Origin: Alphaproteobacteria bacterium
GTDB taxonomy: Bacteria; Myxococcota_A; UBA796; GCA-2862545
Assembly (NCBI GenBank): GCA_020632885.1
Contig: JACKEQ010000026.1
Coordinates: 21,761 to 85,760 of the forward strand
Length of the DNA stretch: 64,000 nt
Direction of reading: 5' to 3'
Positions 18,202-27,438 of this stretch are shown here, in pieces. The notes beneath the pieces are model-generated. The model made no database searches. It was not told where the DNA came from and saw only the letters and a list, made by a program, of their open reading frames with translations. Numbering within the stretch: the stretch's first letter is position 1; every line of letters starts with the position of its first letter. The position numbers and the translations under genes were made by a program.

Positions 18202-19188
18202 ATGACCGAGATCCGCGTCCGGTACCCAGCCGGTCCCCCGCTCACCCTCCGCACCTCGCTCGACTGGAACCTCGACGTGCCGCCCACGACGGTCACGCGC
18301 GAGGGCTCGGAGCGCGTCTTCCACGTCGACGCCGACGCCTCCGAGCCGGTGTACTTCAAGCCGGTCCGGCGGACGGGCGAGTCCCTCGACTGGGCTGTCG
18401 GCGAGGACTACCTGCTGGCCCCCGGCGAGCCCCGCACCGTGTACCCGCACTTCGACGGCGGCACCCGCGGTCGCATCACCGACCACATCACCCTCGGGGA
18501 GCGGACGGCCCGGGTGTTCCTGCCGCCCGGGTACGACGACAACGTCCTCAAGCAGTACCCCGTGCTGTTCGTGCTCGACGGCGCCAATGTCTTCTTCCCC
18601 GAGGAGGCCTTCAGCGGCACGGACTGGGCCCTCGACGAGACGCTCATCTGTCTGGACGCGATGAACCTCGTGGACAAGGTGCTCGTCGTTGCCCTCTACA
18701 GCGTGCCCGAGCGTCGGTCGGACGAGTACACCGCCCCCGGCTACGTGGCCTTCGGCGAGGAGCTCGTGGACGTCGTGCTCCCGGAGGTGCGGTCGCGCTT
18801 CCGGACCCTCGTGGGCGCCGAGCACACCGCGATCATGGGCTCGTCGCTCGGAGGGGTCGCGGCTCTCCACGTGGCCCTGCGCCACGCGGACACGGTGGGG
18901 ATGGCGGCGTGCCTCTCGAGCACGTTCGGCTACCGCGACGACCTCCTGCAGCGGCTCGGCACCCAGCCCGTCCCACGCGTGCGGGTGTACCTGGATGCGG
19001 GTCTCCCCGCGGACAACCACCGGCCCACCCGGGTGATCTTCGACGCGCTCATCGCGCGCGGGCTCCGGCCTGGGTCCGACGTGCTGTTCCTCGGCTTCCC
19101 GGGGGCCCTGCACCACGAGCGCGCCTGGGCCCAGCGGGTGCACCTGCCGATCCAGTTCTTCTTCGGCAGGTCGTTCCGCAGGGCCTGA
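18202..19188 (+). CDS. putative esterase of the enterochelin-esterase-like alpha/beta hydrolase family
   Basis: 328 residues from ATG at 18202; GTG at 18184 in the same frame is an alternative. Residues 1-90 look like an N-terminal beta-sandwich (Ig/CBM48-like). The rest is an alpha/beta hydrolase with RVFLPPGYD, YPVLFVLDGANVF and nucleophile S215 in GSSLGG. The acid and the His (LHHERAW near the C-terminus) are visible. No signal peptide, so cytosolic. Family members hydrolyse acyl esters including siderophore esters; the substrate here is unknown. It is transcribed away from the FNT-like gene. Confidence 0.8.
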   Translation: MTEIRVRYPAGPPLTLRTSLDWNLDVPPTTVTREGSERVFHVDADASEPVYFKPVRRTGESLDWAVGEDYLLAPGEPRTVYPHFDGGTRGRITDHITLGERTARVFLPPGYDDNVLKQYPVLFVLDGANVFFPEEAFSGTDWALDETLICLDAMNLVDKVLVVALYSVPERRSDEYTAPGYVAFGEELVDVVLPEVRSRFRTLVGAEHTAIMGSSLGGVAALHVALRHADTVGMAACLSSTFGYRDDLLQRLGTQPVPRVRVYLDAGLPADNHRPTRVIFDALIARGLRPGSDVLFLGFPGALHHERAWAQRVHLPIQFFFGRSFRRA

Positions 19189-19190
19189 GG

Positions 19191-20975
19191 TCAGCGCACG
19201 GCGAGGTCGCCCGCGCGGAGCCGGCCGGCGGTCTCCACGAGCCCGACGAGCTCGGCGTCGCCGGACCTCCCGGCCGAGCGGACGGTGTCGGCGATCTCCG
19301 ACCACGGGAGCTCGTCGGCCCACGGCGACCCGCGCAGCTTCTCGGCGAAGGCCGCGGTGCCGATGGCGACCCGGAAGTCCGGCGTGGCCGTGGCGAAGCT
19401 CGTTCGGACGGCGAGGCTCGGCAGGCGGGTGGCGCGCTCGACGGAGGGTGCGTCGGGACCGGGGGCCTTGCTGCGGATGCGGACGGTGGAGAGGTCCTCG
19501 GCGGGGTCGTCGCGCAGCACGAGGTCGTAGAGGGCCGTCACCGTGTGACCCGAGCCGATCTCCCCCGCGTCCACGGCGTCGTTGCGGAAGTCCGCATCGG
19601 CGATGTCCCGGTTCTCGTAGCCGATGAGCCGGTAGGAGATGACGCTGCCGGGGTCCATGTCGACCTGGATCTTCACGTCGCGGGCGACGGTCTGCACGGT
19701 GGCCGTGAGCTTCTCGCCGAACACCTTCCGCGCCTCGGCGAAGGAGTCGATGTAGTAGTAGTTCCCATCGCCCTTGTTCGCGAGCTGCTCCATCATCGTG
19801 TCGTTGTAGTTGCCGTTGCCGAACCCGATGGTGGACAGCGTGATGCCCTTCTTCGCGTAGCCCGCCAGGGACTTCAGGATCTGCTCGTGGCTCGTGCGCC
19901 CGATGTTCGCGTCACCGTCCGACAGCACGATGACGCGGTTCTCGGTGCCGGGCTCGTAGGTCGCGAGAGCCATGTCGTAGGCGAGCTGCATGCCCGAGCC
20001 CATGTTCGTGCCTCCACCGTGCTCGAGCCCGTCGAGGGCGGCCACGATGGCCTGCCGACCGTCCCCGACCCGCGTGGGGTTCAGCGCGATGCCCGTGGAG
20101 CCCGCGTAGGTCGCGATGGCGACGCGGTCCTCGTCGTCGAGGTTGGCCACGAGCTCCTTCAGGGCGCGTCGGGCGAGGGGGAGCTTGTTCGACGCCCGCA
20201 TGGAGCCGCTGGTGTCCACCAGGAACGTCAGGTGCACCGGGAGGCGGTCGATCTCCGGCTGCGCGGCCTGCACACCCACGCGCAGGATGTGGTGGCCGTC
20301 GTGCCACGGGTCGGGAGCGACCTCCATGCTCACCGCGAACGGCGCCTCGCCGTCCGGGGGCGGGTAGGTGTACGTCTGGGCGTTCACCATCTCCTCCACC
20401 CGCACGGCCGCGGTGGGCGGAAGCTGGCCGCGCTGGAGGTGGCTGCGCGCGATGGCGTACGACGCGGTGTCGACGTCGATGGAGAACGTCGAGAGCCTGT
20501 CGTCGGCGGTGAGCGTCACCCGGTTGATGCCGTAGTCGGTGTAGCGCTCCGCGACCCGCGGTGCGGCCGACCCGAAGCTGCCGCCTCCCTTGCCGTACCC
20601 GCTCGCGCCGCGGCCCATCCCGTAGCTCGTCGCGATGCCCCCGCCGCCTAGGCCGACGCCCCGCGTGCCGAGCCCGCCGGAGCCGAGCGCGGTGCCCCTG
20701 GTGCCGATGAGGCCCCCGATGCCGTCGCCGGCGTCCTCCTTCGCACCGAGGATGCCCGAGCTCCGGGCCTTCTCCTCGGCCTCGGCCTTCTGCATGCGCG
20801 GCGCCACGCGGCCCTCCTCCTGGACGCGGGCGCCCTCGCCGGCGTCCGCCTTCGCGGCGGGAGCGGGCGCCTCCGGAGCGGCGGGCTGGGCCTGTGGACC
20901 CGGGGCAGCGGGCTCGGCCGGCGGCTCCGCAGGCGAGCAGGCGGTCAGGAGGGCGAGCAGGACGAGATGGCGCAT
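19191..20975 (-). CDS. VWA-domain lipoprotein with Gly-rich linker (YfbK-like)
   Basis: 594 residues. MRHLVLLALLTAC is a lipoprotein signal (Cys 13), followed by a Pro/Ala spacer and a Gly-rich stretch (about 84-137, GxGTxGxG pattern) common in Myxococcota envelope proteins. Then come a YfbK N-terminal-like domain (about 140-240), a von Willebrand A domain (about 246-425) with MIDAS motif DTSGSM (D254) and a C-terminal DUF3520-like domain. It probably binds a metal-dependent ligand at the cell surface. It ends 2 bases from the convergent esterase gene. The upstream 90-base gap holds nothing recognisable. Confidence 0.88.
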   Translation of the reverse strand: MRHLVLLALLTACSPAEPPAEPAAPGPQAQPAAPEAPAPAAKADAGEGARVQEEGRVAPRMQKAEAEEKARSSGILGAKEDAGDGIGGLIGTRGTALGSGGLGTRGVGLGGGGIATSYGMGRGASGYGKGGGSFGSAAPRVAERYTDYGINRVTLTADDRLSTFSIDVDTASYAIARSHLQRGQLPPTAAVRVEEMVNAQTYTYPPPDGEAPFAVSMEVAPDPWHDGHHILRVGVQAAQPEIDRLPVHLTFLVDTSGSMRASNKLPLARRALKELVANLDDEDRVAIATYAGSTGIALNPTRVGDGRQAIVAALDGLEHGGGTNMGSGMQLAYDMALATYEPGTENRVIVLSDGDANIGRTSHEQILKSLAGYAKKGITLSTIGFGNGNYNDTMMEQLANKGDGNYYYIDSFAEARKVFGEKLTATVQTVARDVKIQVDMDPGSVISYRLIGYENRDIADADFRNDAVDAGEIGSGHTVTALYDLVLRDDPAEDLSTVRIRSKAPGPDAPSVERATRLPSLAVRTSFATATPDFRVAIGTAAFAEKLRGSPWADELPWSEIADTVRSAGRSGDAELVGLVETAGRLRAGDLAVR

Positions 20976-21065
20976 GGTGAGACCCCGGTTCGGTGTACGG
21001 GATCTCGGACCGGGGGCGGCGACCGCGGTTCGTGAAGGAACGGTCAGCCACCCGTGAAGAGCGTG

Positions 21066-21224
21066 TCAGCGACCTGCGAGGGCCGGCACCCGCTCCGCCT
21101 TGCGGTCGCGCACGACCAGGGCGAGGAGGAGGGAGGCGAGGTCGACGATCTGCTCGTACGTGAAGCCCTGTGCGGTGAGCTGCTCGTAGAAGCCACGGGC
21201 GATCGGGTCGGTCTTGTCGTACAT
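21066..21224 (-). CDS. small protein of 52 residues
   Basis: ATG at 21224 is preceded by GGAGCCC at correct distance. The product is short, acidic to neutral, with a hydrophobic helical stretch (IVDLASLLLALVV) between charged ends, so it could lie at the membrane. It sits alone between the VWA lipoprotein and rhomboid genes. No homology recognised; coding status is supported only by the ribosome site and reading frame. Confidence 0.4.
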   Translation of the reverse strand: MYDKTDPIARGFYEQLTAQGFTYEQIVDLASLLLALVVRDRKAERVPALAGR

Positions 21225-21369
21225 CGGAAGGGCTCCGGGTGGGGGGTGAGGACACCGGAGGATGCCGGGACGGCGGTGGTGTCTCGGCAATCCTATCCGA
21301 TGCGGACCGCACCCTGCCAGCTCGGATGTCAGTGGCATCTCACGGTGAGGATGGACTAGAAGGCGCGCG

Positions 21370-22269
21370 ATGATCCTCCCCATCGGCGATACCCCGAACC
21401 CGTCGCGGACCCCGTGGGCCACCTGGCTCCTGCTGTCCGTCAACGTGGCGGTGTTCGTCCTGCTCACCCTCCCCAGGGTGCTCACACCGGCGGATCCTGC
21501 AGGCCTGGCGGCGCTCACGGCGGTGTTCGGGGCCATCCCACAGGTGGCCACCGCCTGGGACGTCTTCGTGCTCGAGCACGGCTTCCAGACCGGCGCGCCG
21601 GGCGTCCTGGACCTCCTCACGAGCCTCTTCATGCACGCCGGGCTCGCACACCTGGCAGGGAACCTGCTGTTCCTCTGGATCTTCGGCGACAACGTCGAGG
21701 CCCGGCTGGGTTCCGTCCCGTTCCTCCTGTTCTACCTGGTGTGCGGCGCGGCCGCGACCGGGCTCTACGCGCTCCTGGCGGGCCCGAGCCTCGTACCGCT
21801 GGTGGGTGCGTCCGGCGCCATCTCGGGGGTGCTCGGGGCCTACCTGCTCTGGTTCCCGCACAACCGCGTGAAGCTCTTCGTGGGCCTCTGGCCGATCTGG
21901 CTCGACATCATCCTGGTGCCGGCGTGGGTGGTGCTCGGCTCCTACCTGGTGCTCGACAACGTCCTCCCGCTCCTGCTCGGCGCGGGCGGCAACGTCGCCT
22001 ACGGCGCCCACGTCGGCGGCTTCCTGGCGGGGCTGGCAGTCGCGGGTGCCCTCGGACGGTCCCGGGCCGCGGGCCTGGAGGGCGGGGAGCGGGAGATCTC
22101 GCTGGGTCGGTCGGCCCTGAAGGCAGGCGACCTGGCGGGTGCCTACCAGCACCTCATCCGGGCGGCTCAGGACCCGTCACCGGTCGTGCGCGAGCGCGCC
22201 CTGCGCGAGCTCGCGAAGATCCCGGACCCCCGGCTGCAGGCGTGGATCGCCAGCCGCCACCAGGTCTGA
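21370..22269 (+). CDS. rhomboid family intramembrane serine protease
   Basis: 299 residues. At least six hydrophobic segments. The family signature is complete: HLAGNLLFLWIFGDNVE (H94, N98), the nucleophile S148 in GASGAISG and the catalytic H214 in GAHVGGF. The C-terminal 75 residues form a soluble helical tail. Rhomboids cleave transmembrane substrates within the bilayer. With several membrane and lipoprotein genes nearby, substrates may be envelope proteins, but none is indicated by the sequence. The frame begins 9 bases after a stop, with AGGCGCGCG upstream. Confidence 0.92.
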   Translation: MILPIGDTPNPSRTPWATWLLLSVNVAVFVLLTLPRVLTPADPAGLAALTAVFGAIPQVATAWDVFVLEHGFQTGAPGVLDLLTSLFMHAGLAHLAGNLLFLWIFGDNVEARLGSVPFLLFYLVCGAAATGLYALLAGPSLVPLVGASGAISGVLGAYLLWFPHNRVKLFVGLWPIWLDIILVPAWVVLGSYLVLDNVLPLLLGAGGNVAYGAHVGGFLAGLAVAGALGRSRAAGLEGGEREISLGRSALKAGDLAGAYQHLIRAAQDPSPVVRERALRELAKIPDPRLQAWIASRHQV

Positions 22270-22276
22270 CGCTGCG

Positions 22277-23383
22277 CTACTGCAGCTCGAGGGGCTTCTC
22301 CTCGCGGACGCGGACCACGAGGTTGCGGTCGGAGTAGATCCGGGCGATCTCCTCGCCATGGGCGGCCACCTCGGCGACGTTGGCCACCGGGCTCCGCGTG
22401 ACGTGCACGTCCCACGGCGCGGACGTCTCGCACTTCAGGCGCTTCTTGAAGGCCCGGACGGGCGCGTCGATCTCGGGCTGGATGGTCCAGCGGCGGCTCG
22501 GCTCGTAGACGCTCGTGAGGTGCACGACCGCCTCGCCACCGCAGTGCTCCACGCTGGCCACGCCGTAGAGCAGCCGGCCATCGGCCTGCACGCGGTCGCC
22601 GTAGACCACCTTCAGGAGGCTGGCGGCGCGGTCCTTGAAGCCCTGCTGGTACAGACGGTCGGCCACTGCGGCGGCCTGCTCGGGACGCACACCGCCGGTT
22701 CCCACGCGGACGTACGCGTCGGCCAGCATGCGCTTCCGGTCGTCCGAGAGCTCGGCGCCGATGCCGGGGGGACGCACGGCCTCCAGCATCTTCTCGAGGA
22801 TGCTCGTGAACGGGCCACCCCGCTCGGAGGCGGCCACGGCGGCGCGCTCGAGTGGACCGAGGGCCTTCTCCCCGAGACGCCCCACGAACGCGTCCAGCAG
22901 GCTGTTGTAGCGGTCGTCGTAGGTGCGGGTGGGCGGGTCGCTGATCTTCTCCCGCATCCAGTCGGTGAGGGCCTCGGAGGAGCACGTGTCGTACGCCTGG
23001 GACCACATGGCGAACGCACGCTCGTTGGCAGCGAAGTACCCGCCCTGCAGGAACGGCAGCACGCCCACCTGGTCCTGGCAGAGGCCCCCGACGCGCTCGG
23101 CGACCTTCCGGCGTGCCTCGCGGTCCGTGAGCTGCTCGAGCATGTCCCAGACGGGCTGGTACTGCTCGAGCTCGATGGCCTTCAGCGAGAGGTCCACCAG
23201 GGTGTCGACGTCGCCGGAGGCGCGGACGAAGGCCTTGAAGGAGCTCTCGGCGGCGCGCGGGTCGCAGTCGACCACCTCGGCGTAGAGGGTGGTGAGCTTC
23301 TCGCGGGGGGTGCCCTCGATGCTGGCCACCTTGGCGTCGCAGGGGCCGGCGTGTGCGAGGGTCATGGCAGTGAGCAGGAACAC
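22277..23383 (-). CDS. secreted protein of unknown function
   Basis: 368 residues from GTG at 23383, with GGAG ten bases upstream. The signal peptide (MFLLTAMTLAHA then GPCDAKV) predicts the periplasm or outside. The mature part is helical and Leu/Ala-rich with four or more Cys; helix pairs such as DTLVDLSLKAIELEQYQPVWDM suggest a repeat-like solenoid. No catalytic motif seen. Convergent with the rhomboid gene, 7 bases between stops. Confidence 0.55.
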   Translation of the reverse strand: MFLLTAMTLAHAGPCDAKVASIEGTPREKLTTLYAEVVDCDPRAAESSFKAFVRASGDVDTLVDLSLKAIELEQYQPVWDMLEQLTDREARRKVAERVGGLCQDQVGVLPFLQGGYFAANERAFAMWSQAYDTCSSEALTDWMREKISDPPTRTYDDRYNSLLDAFVGRLGEKALGPLERAAVAASERGGPFTSILEKMLEAVRPPGIGAELSDDRKRMLADAYVRVGTGGVRPEQAAAVADRLYQQGFKDRAASLLKVVYGDRVQADGRLLYGVASVEHCGGEAVVHLTSVYEPSRRWTIQPEIDAPVRAFKKRLKCETSAPWDVHVTRSPVANVAEVAAHGEEIARIYSDRNLVVRVREEKPLELQ

Positions 23384-23499
23384 TTCGGGCTCTCCGGGGG
23401 AGGCTGGGCGACCAGTCGTGTAATCCGTTCGACCGCCGAACGGGACACCCGCCGGACCCGTCCGGGTCCCACGTCATTCCCTCCGGGATACCGCACCCC

Positions 23500-23988
23500 A
23501 TGGACAACGCCCGTGCGCTCGTGATCACCGTCGTGCTGCTCGTGCACGGCGCGCTCGCCGTGGGGATCGGGGGCGGGCCGGTGCGCGCGGTGCTCCGCTG
23601 GACCGGCACGGGCCAGTCGTGGGCGATGTTCGCCGTTCCCGACCGCACGCCGCGCACCCTGGAGATCCACGCGGAGGTCGACGGCGACTGGGTGCCGGTG
23701 TTCGTGAAGAACGTGGTGGACCACCCGGTGATCGGGCCCCGCGTGCGCGACCGGAGGATCCGGGCCCTCTACGACAGCGCCCCGGAGTCCGGGAGCCCGG
23801 GCTGGTGGAACTTCAGCCGCTGGGTGGGGCGCCTCGCCCTCCAGGGCGACCCCCGCGCGACCCGGGTGCGGGTCCGGGTCGTCGAGGGCGTCACCACGGA
23901 CCCCTGGCTCCCCGCGGACCCCACCGCCACGGTGCTCCTGGAGCGGATCCACGGCCGGGCGGCGCTGCTCGCCGAGGACGGCCTGTGA
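23500..23988 (+). CDS. membrane-anchored protein, partner of HTTM protein
   Basis: 162 residues. One N-terminal hydrophobic segment (ALVITVVLLVHGALAVGIG), then a soluble domain with SWAMFAVPDRTPRTLEI and GWWNFSRWVGRL. Its TGA overlaps the GTG of the HTTM gene (GTGA), showing translational coupling. Proteins of this size beside HTTM genes are common and often of unknown role. No family recognised with confidence. Confidence 0.55.
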   Translation: MDNARALVITVVLLVHGALAVGIGGGPVRAVLRWTGTGQSWAMFAVPDRTPRTLEIHAEVDGDWVPVFVKNVVDHPVIGPRVRDRRIRALYDSAPESGSPGWWNFSRWVGRLALQGDPRATRVRVRVVEGVTTDPWLPADPTATVLLERIHGRAALLAEDGL

Positions 23989-24860
23989 GGGTCTGGCGGG
24001 CCTGGACGGCGCTGTGGGCGGAGCGGGAGCACCCCGTGTCCCTGGGGCTCGTCCGCATCGGTCTCGGGCTGTGCGTGCTCGTGGACGCGCTCGTGGTGCG
24101 GGGGCTCGGGCTCGTGCACCCGCTCTTCGGTCCCGAGCTCGAGGGCGGGCTCGTGGGCGCGGCGCCGTGGGTGGAGTCGCTGGGTCCGGGCAACGTGCAC
24201 GGGGTCCTCACGCTGGCGGCCCTCGGGCTGACCGTCGGCTGCTTCACGCGCACGAGCGCGCTGATCCTGCTGGGGGTGTGGGCGCAGCTCGGGGTGGCTG
24301 CGCCGTTCGCGGATCGGGCCGTCGATCTGCTCGCACGCGACGTGCTCGCGGTGCTGGCGCTCTCGGGTGCGGGGGCGTGGGCGAGCGTCGACGCGGCTTG
24401 GTCCACGGGGTCGCTCTGGGGCGACGGGAGGCCCGTGGGGGCGTGGGCGCGCCGGCTCATCGTCGCCCAGCTCGCGCTGCTCTACGGCGGTGCGGGCCTC
24501 ACGAAGGTGGACGCGAGCTGGTGGCCGTGGGGTGGGGCGAGCGCCCTGTTCGTGGTCCTCCAGGATCCCGCCGTCACGCGCACCAGCTTCGCGTTCCTCC
24601 GCGACGGCGGCTGGCGGCTGACCCAGGTGGCCACGGTGGTCACGGTGGTCTGGCAGCTCCTCTGGCCGCTGGTGGTCGTCTGGATGGCCCTGGGCTGGAC
24701 GCGGTTCCGGCGTCTCGGCGACCGCCTGCACGCCGTCTGGCTCGCCGTGGGGCTCGCCTTCCACCTCACCCTGGCGGCCACCATGGAGCTCGGGCTGTTC
24801 CCGTGGTGCATGATGGCTCTCTACCCGGCCCTCATCGCCCCGAGGCACCTCCGCCGATGA
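23985..24860 (+). CDS. HTTM-domain membrane protein (gamma-carboxylase-like)
   Basis: 291 residues from GTG overlapping the previous stop. About seven hydrophobic segments; an opening RIGLGLCVLVDALVV with the acidic HPLFGPELEGGL loop, then LLYGGAGLTKVDASWW and AFHLTLAATMELGLFPWCMM. This matches the HTTM domain family related to the membrane part of vitamin K-dependent gamma-carboxylase. The conserved Lys in GLTK and His in AFH are present. The bacterial reaction is not established. Middle gene of a three-gene overlapping operon. Confidence 0.8.
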   Translation: MRVWRAWTALWAEREHPVSLGLVRIGLGLCVLVDALVVRGLGLVHPLFGPELEGGLVGAAPWVESLGPGNVHGVLTLAALGLTVGCFTRTSALILLGVWAQLGVAAPFADRAVDLLARDVLAVLALSGAGAWASVDAAWSTGSLWGDGRPVGAWARRLIVAQLALLYGGAGLTKVDASWWPWGGASALFVVLQDPAVTRTSFAFLRDGGWRLTQVATVVTVVWQLLWPLVVVWMALGWTRFRRLGDRLHAVWLAVGLAFHLTLAATMELGLFPWCMMALYPALIAPRHLRR

Positions 24861-25396
24861 CCCTGCCCCCCCAGCTCGATGCCGATGCCGAGGGTCTGGA
24901 GTCCATGGTGGTGCGCTTCCCGCGTGCCCCGGAGGTCGCGCGGATCCGACGGCGACGGGTGTTTCGCGCGCTCGTCGTGCTCGGGGCGCTGCTCGTGGGC
25001 CTGCCGCTGGCGGTCGCCGTGCACCTCGGCGTGGGTGTGGTCGTGGTCGTGGTGCTGGGCGCGATCGGCATGGGTCTGCAGGGCTGGGTGACCCCGGTGC
25101 CCACCGAGTGGACGATCCGCCTCTCCCGCGCCAGCCTGGAGATCGACGGCACCGAGCACGCATGGCCGGACCTCGCCGAGGTGCGCTGGGAGTGCGAGCC
25201 GCCGCGCACCGACCTCGTGCTCGTGCGCCACGACGGCTCCACCGTGGTGTACGCCTGCGACCGGCGCGACTTCGGGGACGACGTCGGGGTCACCCGGCGC
25301 CAGCGCGACTGGCTCACGGACCGCGCCCGGTCGGCCATCGAGGCGGCGGGCACCCGGGAGGCCGTCCCCGCCGCGCTGGCCGACCTGCAACGCTGA
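24857..25396 (+). CDS. two-helix membrane protein with cytosolic domain
   Basis: 179 residues; its ATG overlaps the HTTM stop (ATGA). Two adjacent hydrophobic helices (about 37-75: LVVLGALLVGLPLAVAVHLG and VVVVVVLGAIGMGLQG) follow a basic stretch RIRRRR. The C-terminal domain (about 80-179) is a small alpha/beta unit (WTIRLSRASLEIDGTEHAWPDL ... LVRHDGSTVVYA) resembling PH-like membrane-associated domains. It is the last gene of the HTTM operon. Confidence 0.55.
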   Translation: MTLPPQLDADAEGLESMVVRFPRAPEVARIRRRRVFRALVVLGALLVGLPLAVAVHLGVGVVVVVVLGAIGMGLQGWVTPVPTEWTIRLSRASLEIDGTEHAWPDLAEVRWECEPPRTDLVLVRHDGSTVVYACDRRDFGDDVGVTRRQRDWLTDRARSAIEAAGTREAVPAALADLQR

Positions 25397-25535
25397 GGGT
25401 GGGTGCGGCAGGAAGACCGCACCTGCAGGGGCGTACGTGCCTCACCCGGCCTGGGTATGGCGCTTTTGAACTCAGTTTCATAGAACAGCGGCGCTGTCCG
25501 CCTCTGCGGATGCCGTCTCTGTCTGTGGAGCCATC

Positions 25536-26189
25536 ATGTCCCCCCTCGTGCTCGCCCTCCTCTCCGCCCCCGCCATCGCTGGCGACAACGCGTCCATCGT
25601 CGCCGTGCTCGACGGCATCTCCGACCCCGTCGCGGGGTCGAACACCTACGAGGGAGACGCGGACCTCTGGGTGTTCGACCTCTCCTCCGAGTCGTTCGCG
25701 GTGGACTGCAGCGGGTTCGTCTCCTACGTCGTGTGGAACGCCTGGCTCGGGGCGGGTGGCTACGGCGACATCGACGTGAGCGGGAAGAAGATGGTGTCGT
25801 CGAGCTACACCATGAACGGCATCGCAGGTGCGTCGAACGGCAACCACGGGCCCTTCGCGGCCGACTGGCGCGACGCGGTCTCCGAGGGGTACATCCTGCT
25901 CGATGGTGTTCCCCACGCGCTGGACGTGCGCACCTCGGTCACCGCCATCCAGCGCGGCGACATGATGACCCGTGTGGGCCACGTGGCCTTCGTGGACGAC
26001 CTGCAGCGCATCACCGACGACTTCTGGGTCCTCGACGTCGTGCACGCCGTGTCGTCCTCGGGTGTCACGCGCAGCACGTACTACCTGGGCGTCGAGACCG
26101 ACGGGTCGTTCAAGTACTACAGCTCCTCCAGCAAGCTCCGCGACGACGACAGCTACGACGACGTCACCTTCGCGGGTCTGGGGGGCTGA
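25536..26189 (+). CDS. secreted NlpC/P60-like cysteine hydrolase
   Basis: 217 residues with signal MSPLVLALLSAPAIAG. The NlpC/P60 pattern is visible: the nucleophile C58 in AVDCSGFVSYVV, H149 in RGDMMTRVGHVAFV and a third polar residue H170 in DVVHAV. Such enzymes cut cell-wall peptides or similar amides. Length is normal. The 139-base upstream gap includes an AT-richer stretch (about 25458-25485) that may hold the promoter. The 3' end overlaps the convergent gene by 26 bases. Confidence 0.72.
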   Translation: MSPLVLALLSAPAIAGDNASIVAVLDGISDPVAGSNTYEGDADLWVFDLSSESFAVDCSGFVSYVVWNAWLGAGGYGDIDVSGKKMVSSSYTMNGIAGASNGNHGPFAADWRDAVSEGYILLDGVPHALDVRTSVTAIQRGDMMTRVGHVAFVDDLQRITDDFWVLDVVHAVSSSGVTRSTYYLGVETDGSFKYYSSSSKLRDDDSYDDVTFAGLGG

Positions 26190-26625
26190 CGGGCCGCAAG
26201 AGGCGGCAGCGCATGGACACCAGGGTGCAGAAATCCACGAGCTGGCGCACCGTCAGGTGCCTGGCACTGACGGTCAGACCATCGCGTGGGATGCGCCACC
26301 CCTTCCTGGCCTCGAGGCACGCCTCAAAGGACGGCAGGATCCCGGCGTTGCCGCAGAGCCAGCCCTCCGGCTGGTCGCCGTCGCCCTCCATCCAGGCGAC
26401 GTGGGCGCCCCGGGGGTCCTCCTCGATGGGGAGGAGCAGCGGCAGCCCGTGCCAGCGCACGACGAGGGCGTCCCCATCGTGCAGCAGGTGGGCTGGCGCG
26501 TCGGGCGGGAGCACCCGCACGGTGACGGGGCTCTCGAGGCAGTCCGGTCCGACGAACACGGGGTCGGCCCCCACCTTCACGCAGGTGGGCTGCGTGTCGG
26601 GAATCAGGTCGTAGTAGCGCTCCAC
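26164..26625 (-). CDS. hypothetical protein
   Basis: 153 residues from GTG at 26625. Contains several Cys and Trp residues (TCVKVG, DCLESP, GWLCGN, FCTLVS) and a beta-rich N-terminal half. No signal peptide or membrane helix seen. It follows the membrane protein gene by 33 bases on the same strand, so it could be the last gene of the cytochrome operon. The 26-base overlap with the convergent NlpC/P60-like gene suggests the C-terminus may be less certain. Function unknown. Confidence 0.45.
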   Translation of the reverse strand: MERYYDLIPDTQPTCVKVGADPVFVGPDCLESPVTVRVLPPDAPAHLLHDGDALVVRWHGLPLLLPIEEDPRGAHVAWMEGDGDQPEGWLCGNAGILPSFEACLEARKGWRIPRDGLTVSARHLTVRQLVDFCTLVSMRCRLLRPVSPPDPRR

Positions 26626-26658
26626 GTCCGGGACCTCGTAGGGCTCGACGAATGCGGC

Positions 26659-27438
26659 CTACCGCCCGAGGATGCTCGCGGCCGGGAGGACCATGGCGAG
26701 GGGCGTCAGGGCCACCAGCACGGGGAGGAGCGACGGACGCCGCTCGACGCCCAGCACCACGACGATGCCGAGCGCCACACCGAGTGTGGTGAGGGCGACG
26801 GGACCCACGATGTGCTGCGACCCCTCGTTCTGGGCGCGGAGGGTGGTGAGCGCCAGCCCAGCCAACAGGATCCAGACGCTGCAGGCGAGGAACCAGCCCC
26901 CGGTGAGCTGCCGTGCGTGGCGCATGCGATCGTCCCCCGATCCACGGACGACCGCGACCCAGGCGATGCCCAGTGTGCCGAGCAGGGCGAACGGAACGTA
27001 GGGCAACCAGAAGACGCCGATGCGGTGAAAGGGACCCCATGGGGAGGTCACGGGGAGCAGGATCAACGCCAACGCTGCGGCACCGGAGACGAGGCCTCCC
27101 TGACGCTGCCAGGCACCCGGGCGGAGCGTGCGGGCCGCGAGCAGGAGCAGGAGCAGCATGGCGGTCGTCGGCATGGCGGTGAAGGGCAGGGCCATCATGC
27201 TCAGCCACGTCACGCGCACGACGTCGGGCCGCGGCGGGAACAGCGCCAGACCCACCGACATCGCCAGGAGGGGCGGGAGCACGATGGCCACCCACCCCAC
27301 CTGCCAGGGCCACACGGCCGTCGGCCGCTTCACCACGTCCACCATCGCCGCGACGACGATCACCACCATGCCGAGGGGCGGGAGGAGCGACGACAGCACG
27401 ATGTAGACGCCCGCCGCCCAATGGACCTGCGGGCTCAC
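26659..27438 (-). CDS. multi-pass membrane protein in cytochrome operon
   Basis: 259 residues from GTG at 27438 overlapping the cytochrome stop (GTGA). Six to seven hydrophobic segments (for example VYIVLSSLLPPLGMVVIVVA, MLLLLLLAARTL, LVSGAAALALILLPV and HIVGPVALTTLGVALGIVVV). No heme-ligand motif is evident. Coupling to an octaheme cytochrome suggests a membrane partner, perhaps for electron transfer from the quinone pool, but this is inference from position only. Confidence 0.6.
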   Translation of the reverse strand: MSPQVHWAAGVYIVLSSLLPPLGMVVIVVAAMVDVVKRPTAVWPWQVGWVAIVLPPLLAMSVGLALFPPRPDVVRVTWLSMMALPFTAMPTTAMLLLLLLAARTLRPGAWQRQGGLVSGAAALALILLPVTSPWGPFHRIGVFWLPYVPFALLGTLGIAWVAVVRGSGDDRMRHARQLTGGWFLACSVWILLAGLALTTLRAQNEGSQHIVGPVALTTLGVALGIVVVLGVERRPSLLPVLVALTPLAMVLPAASILGR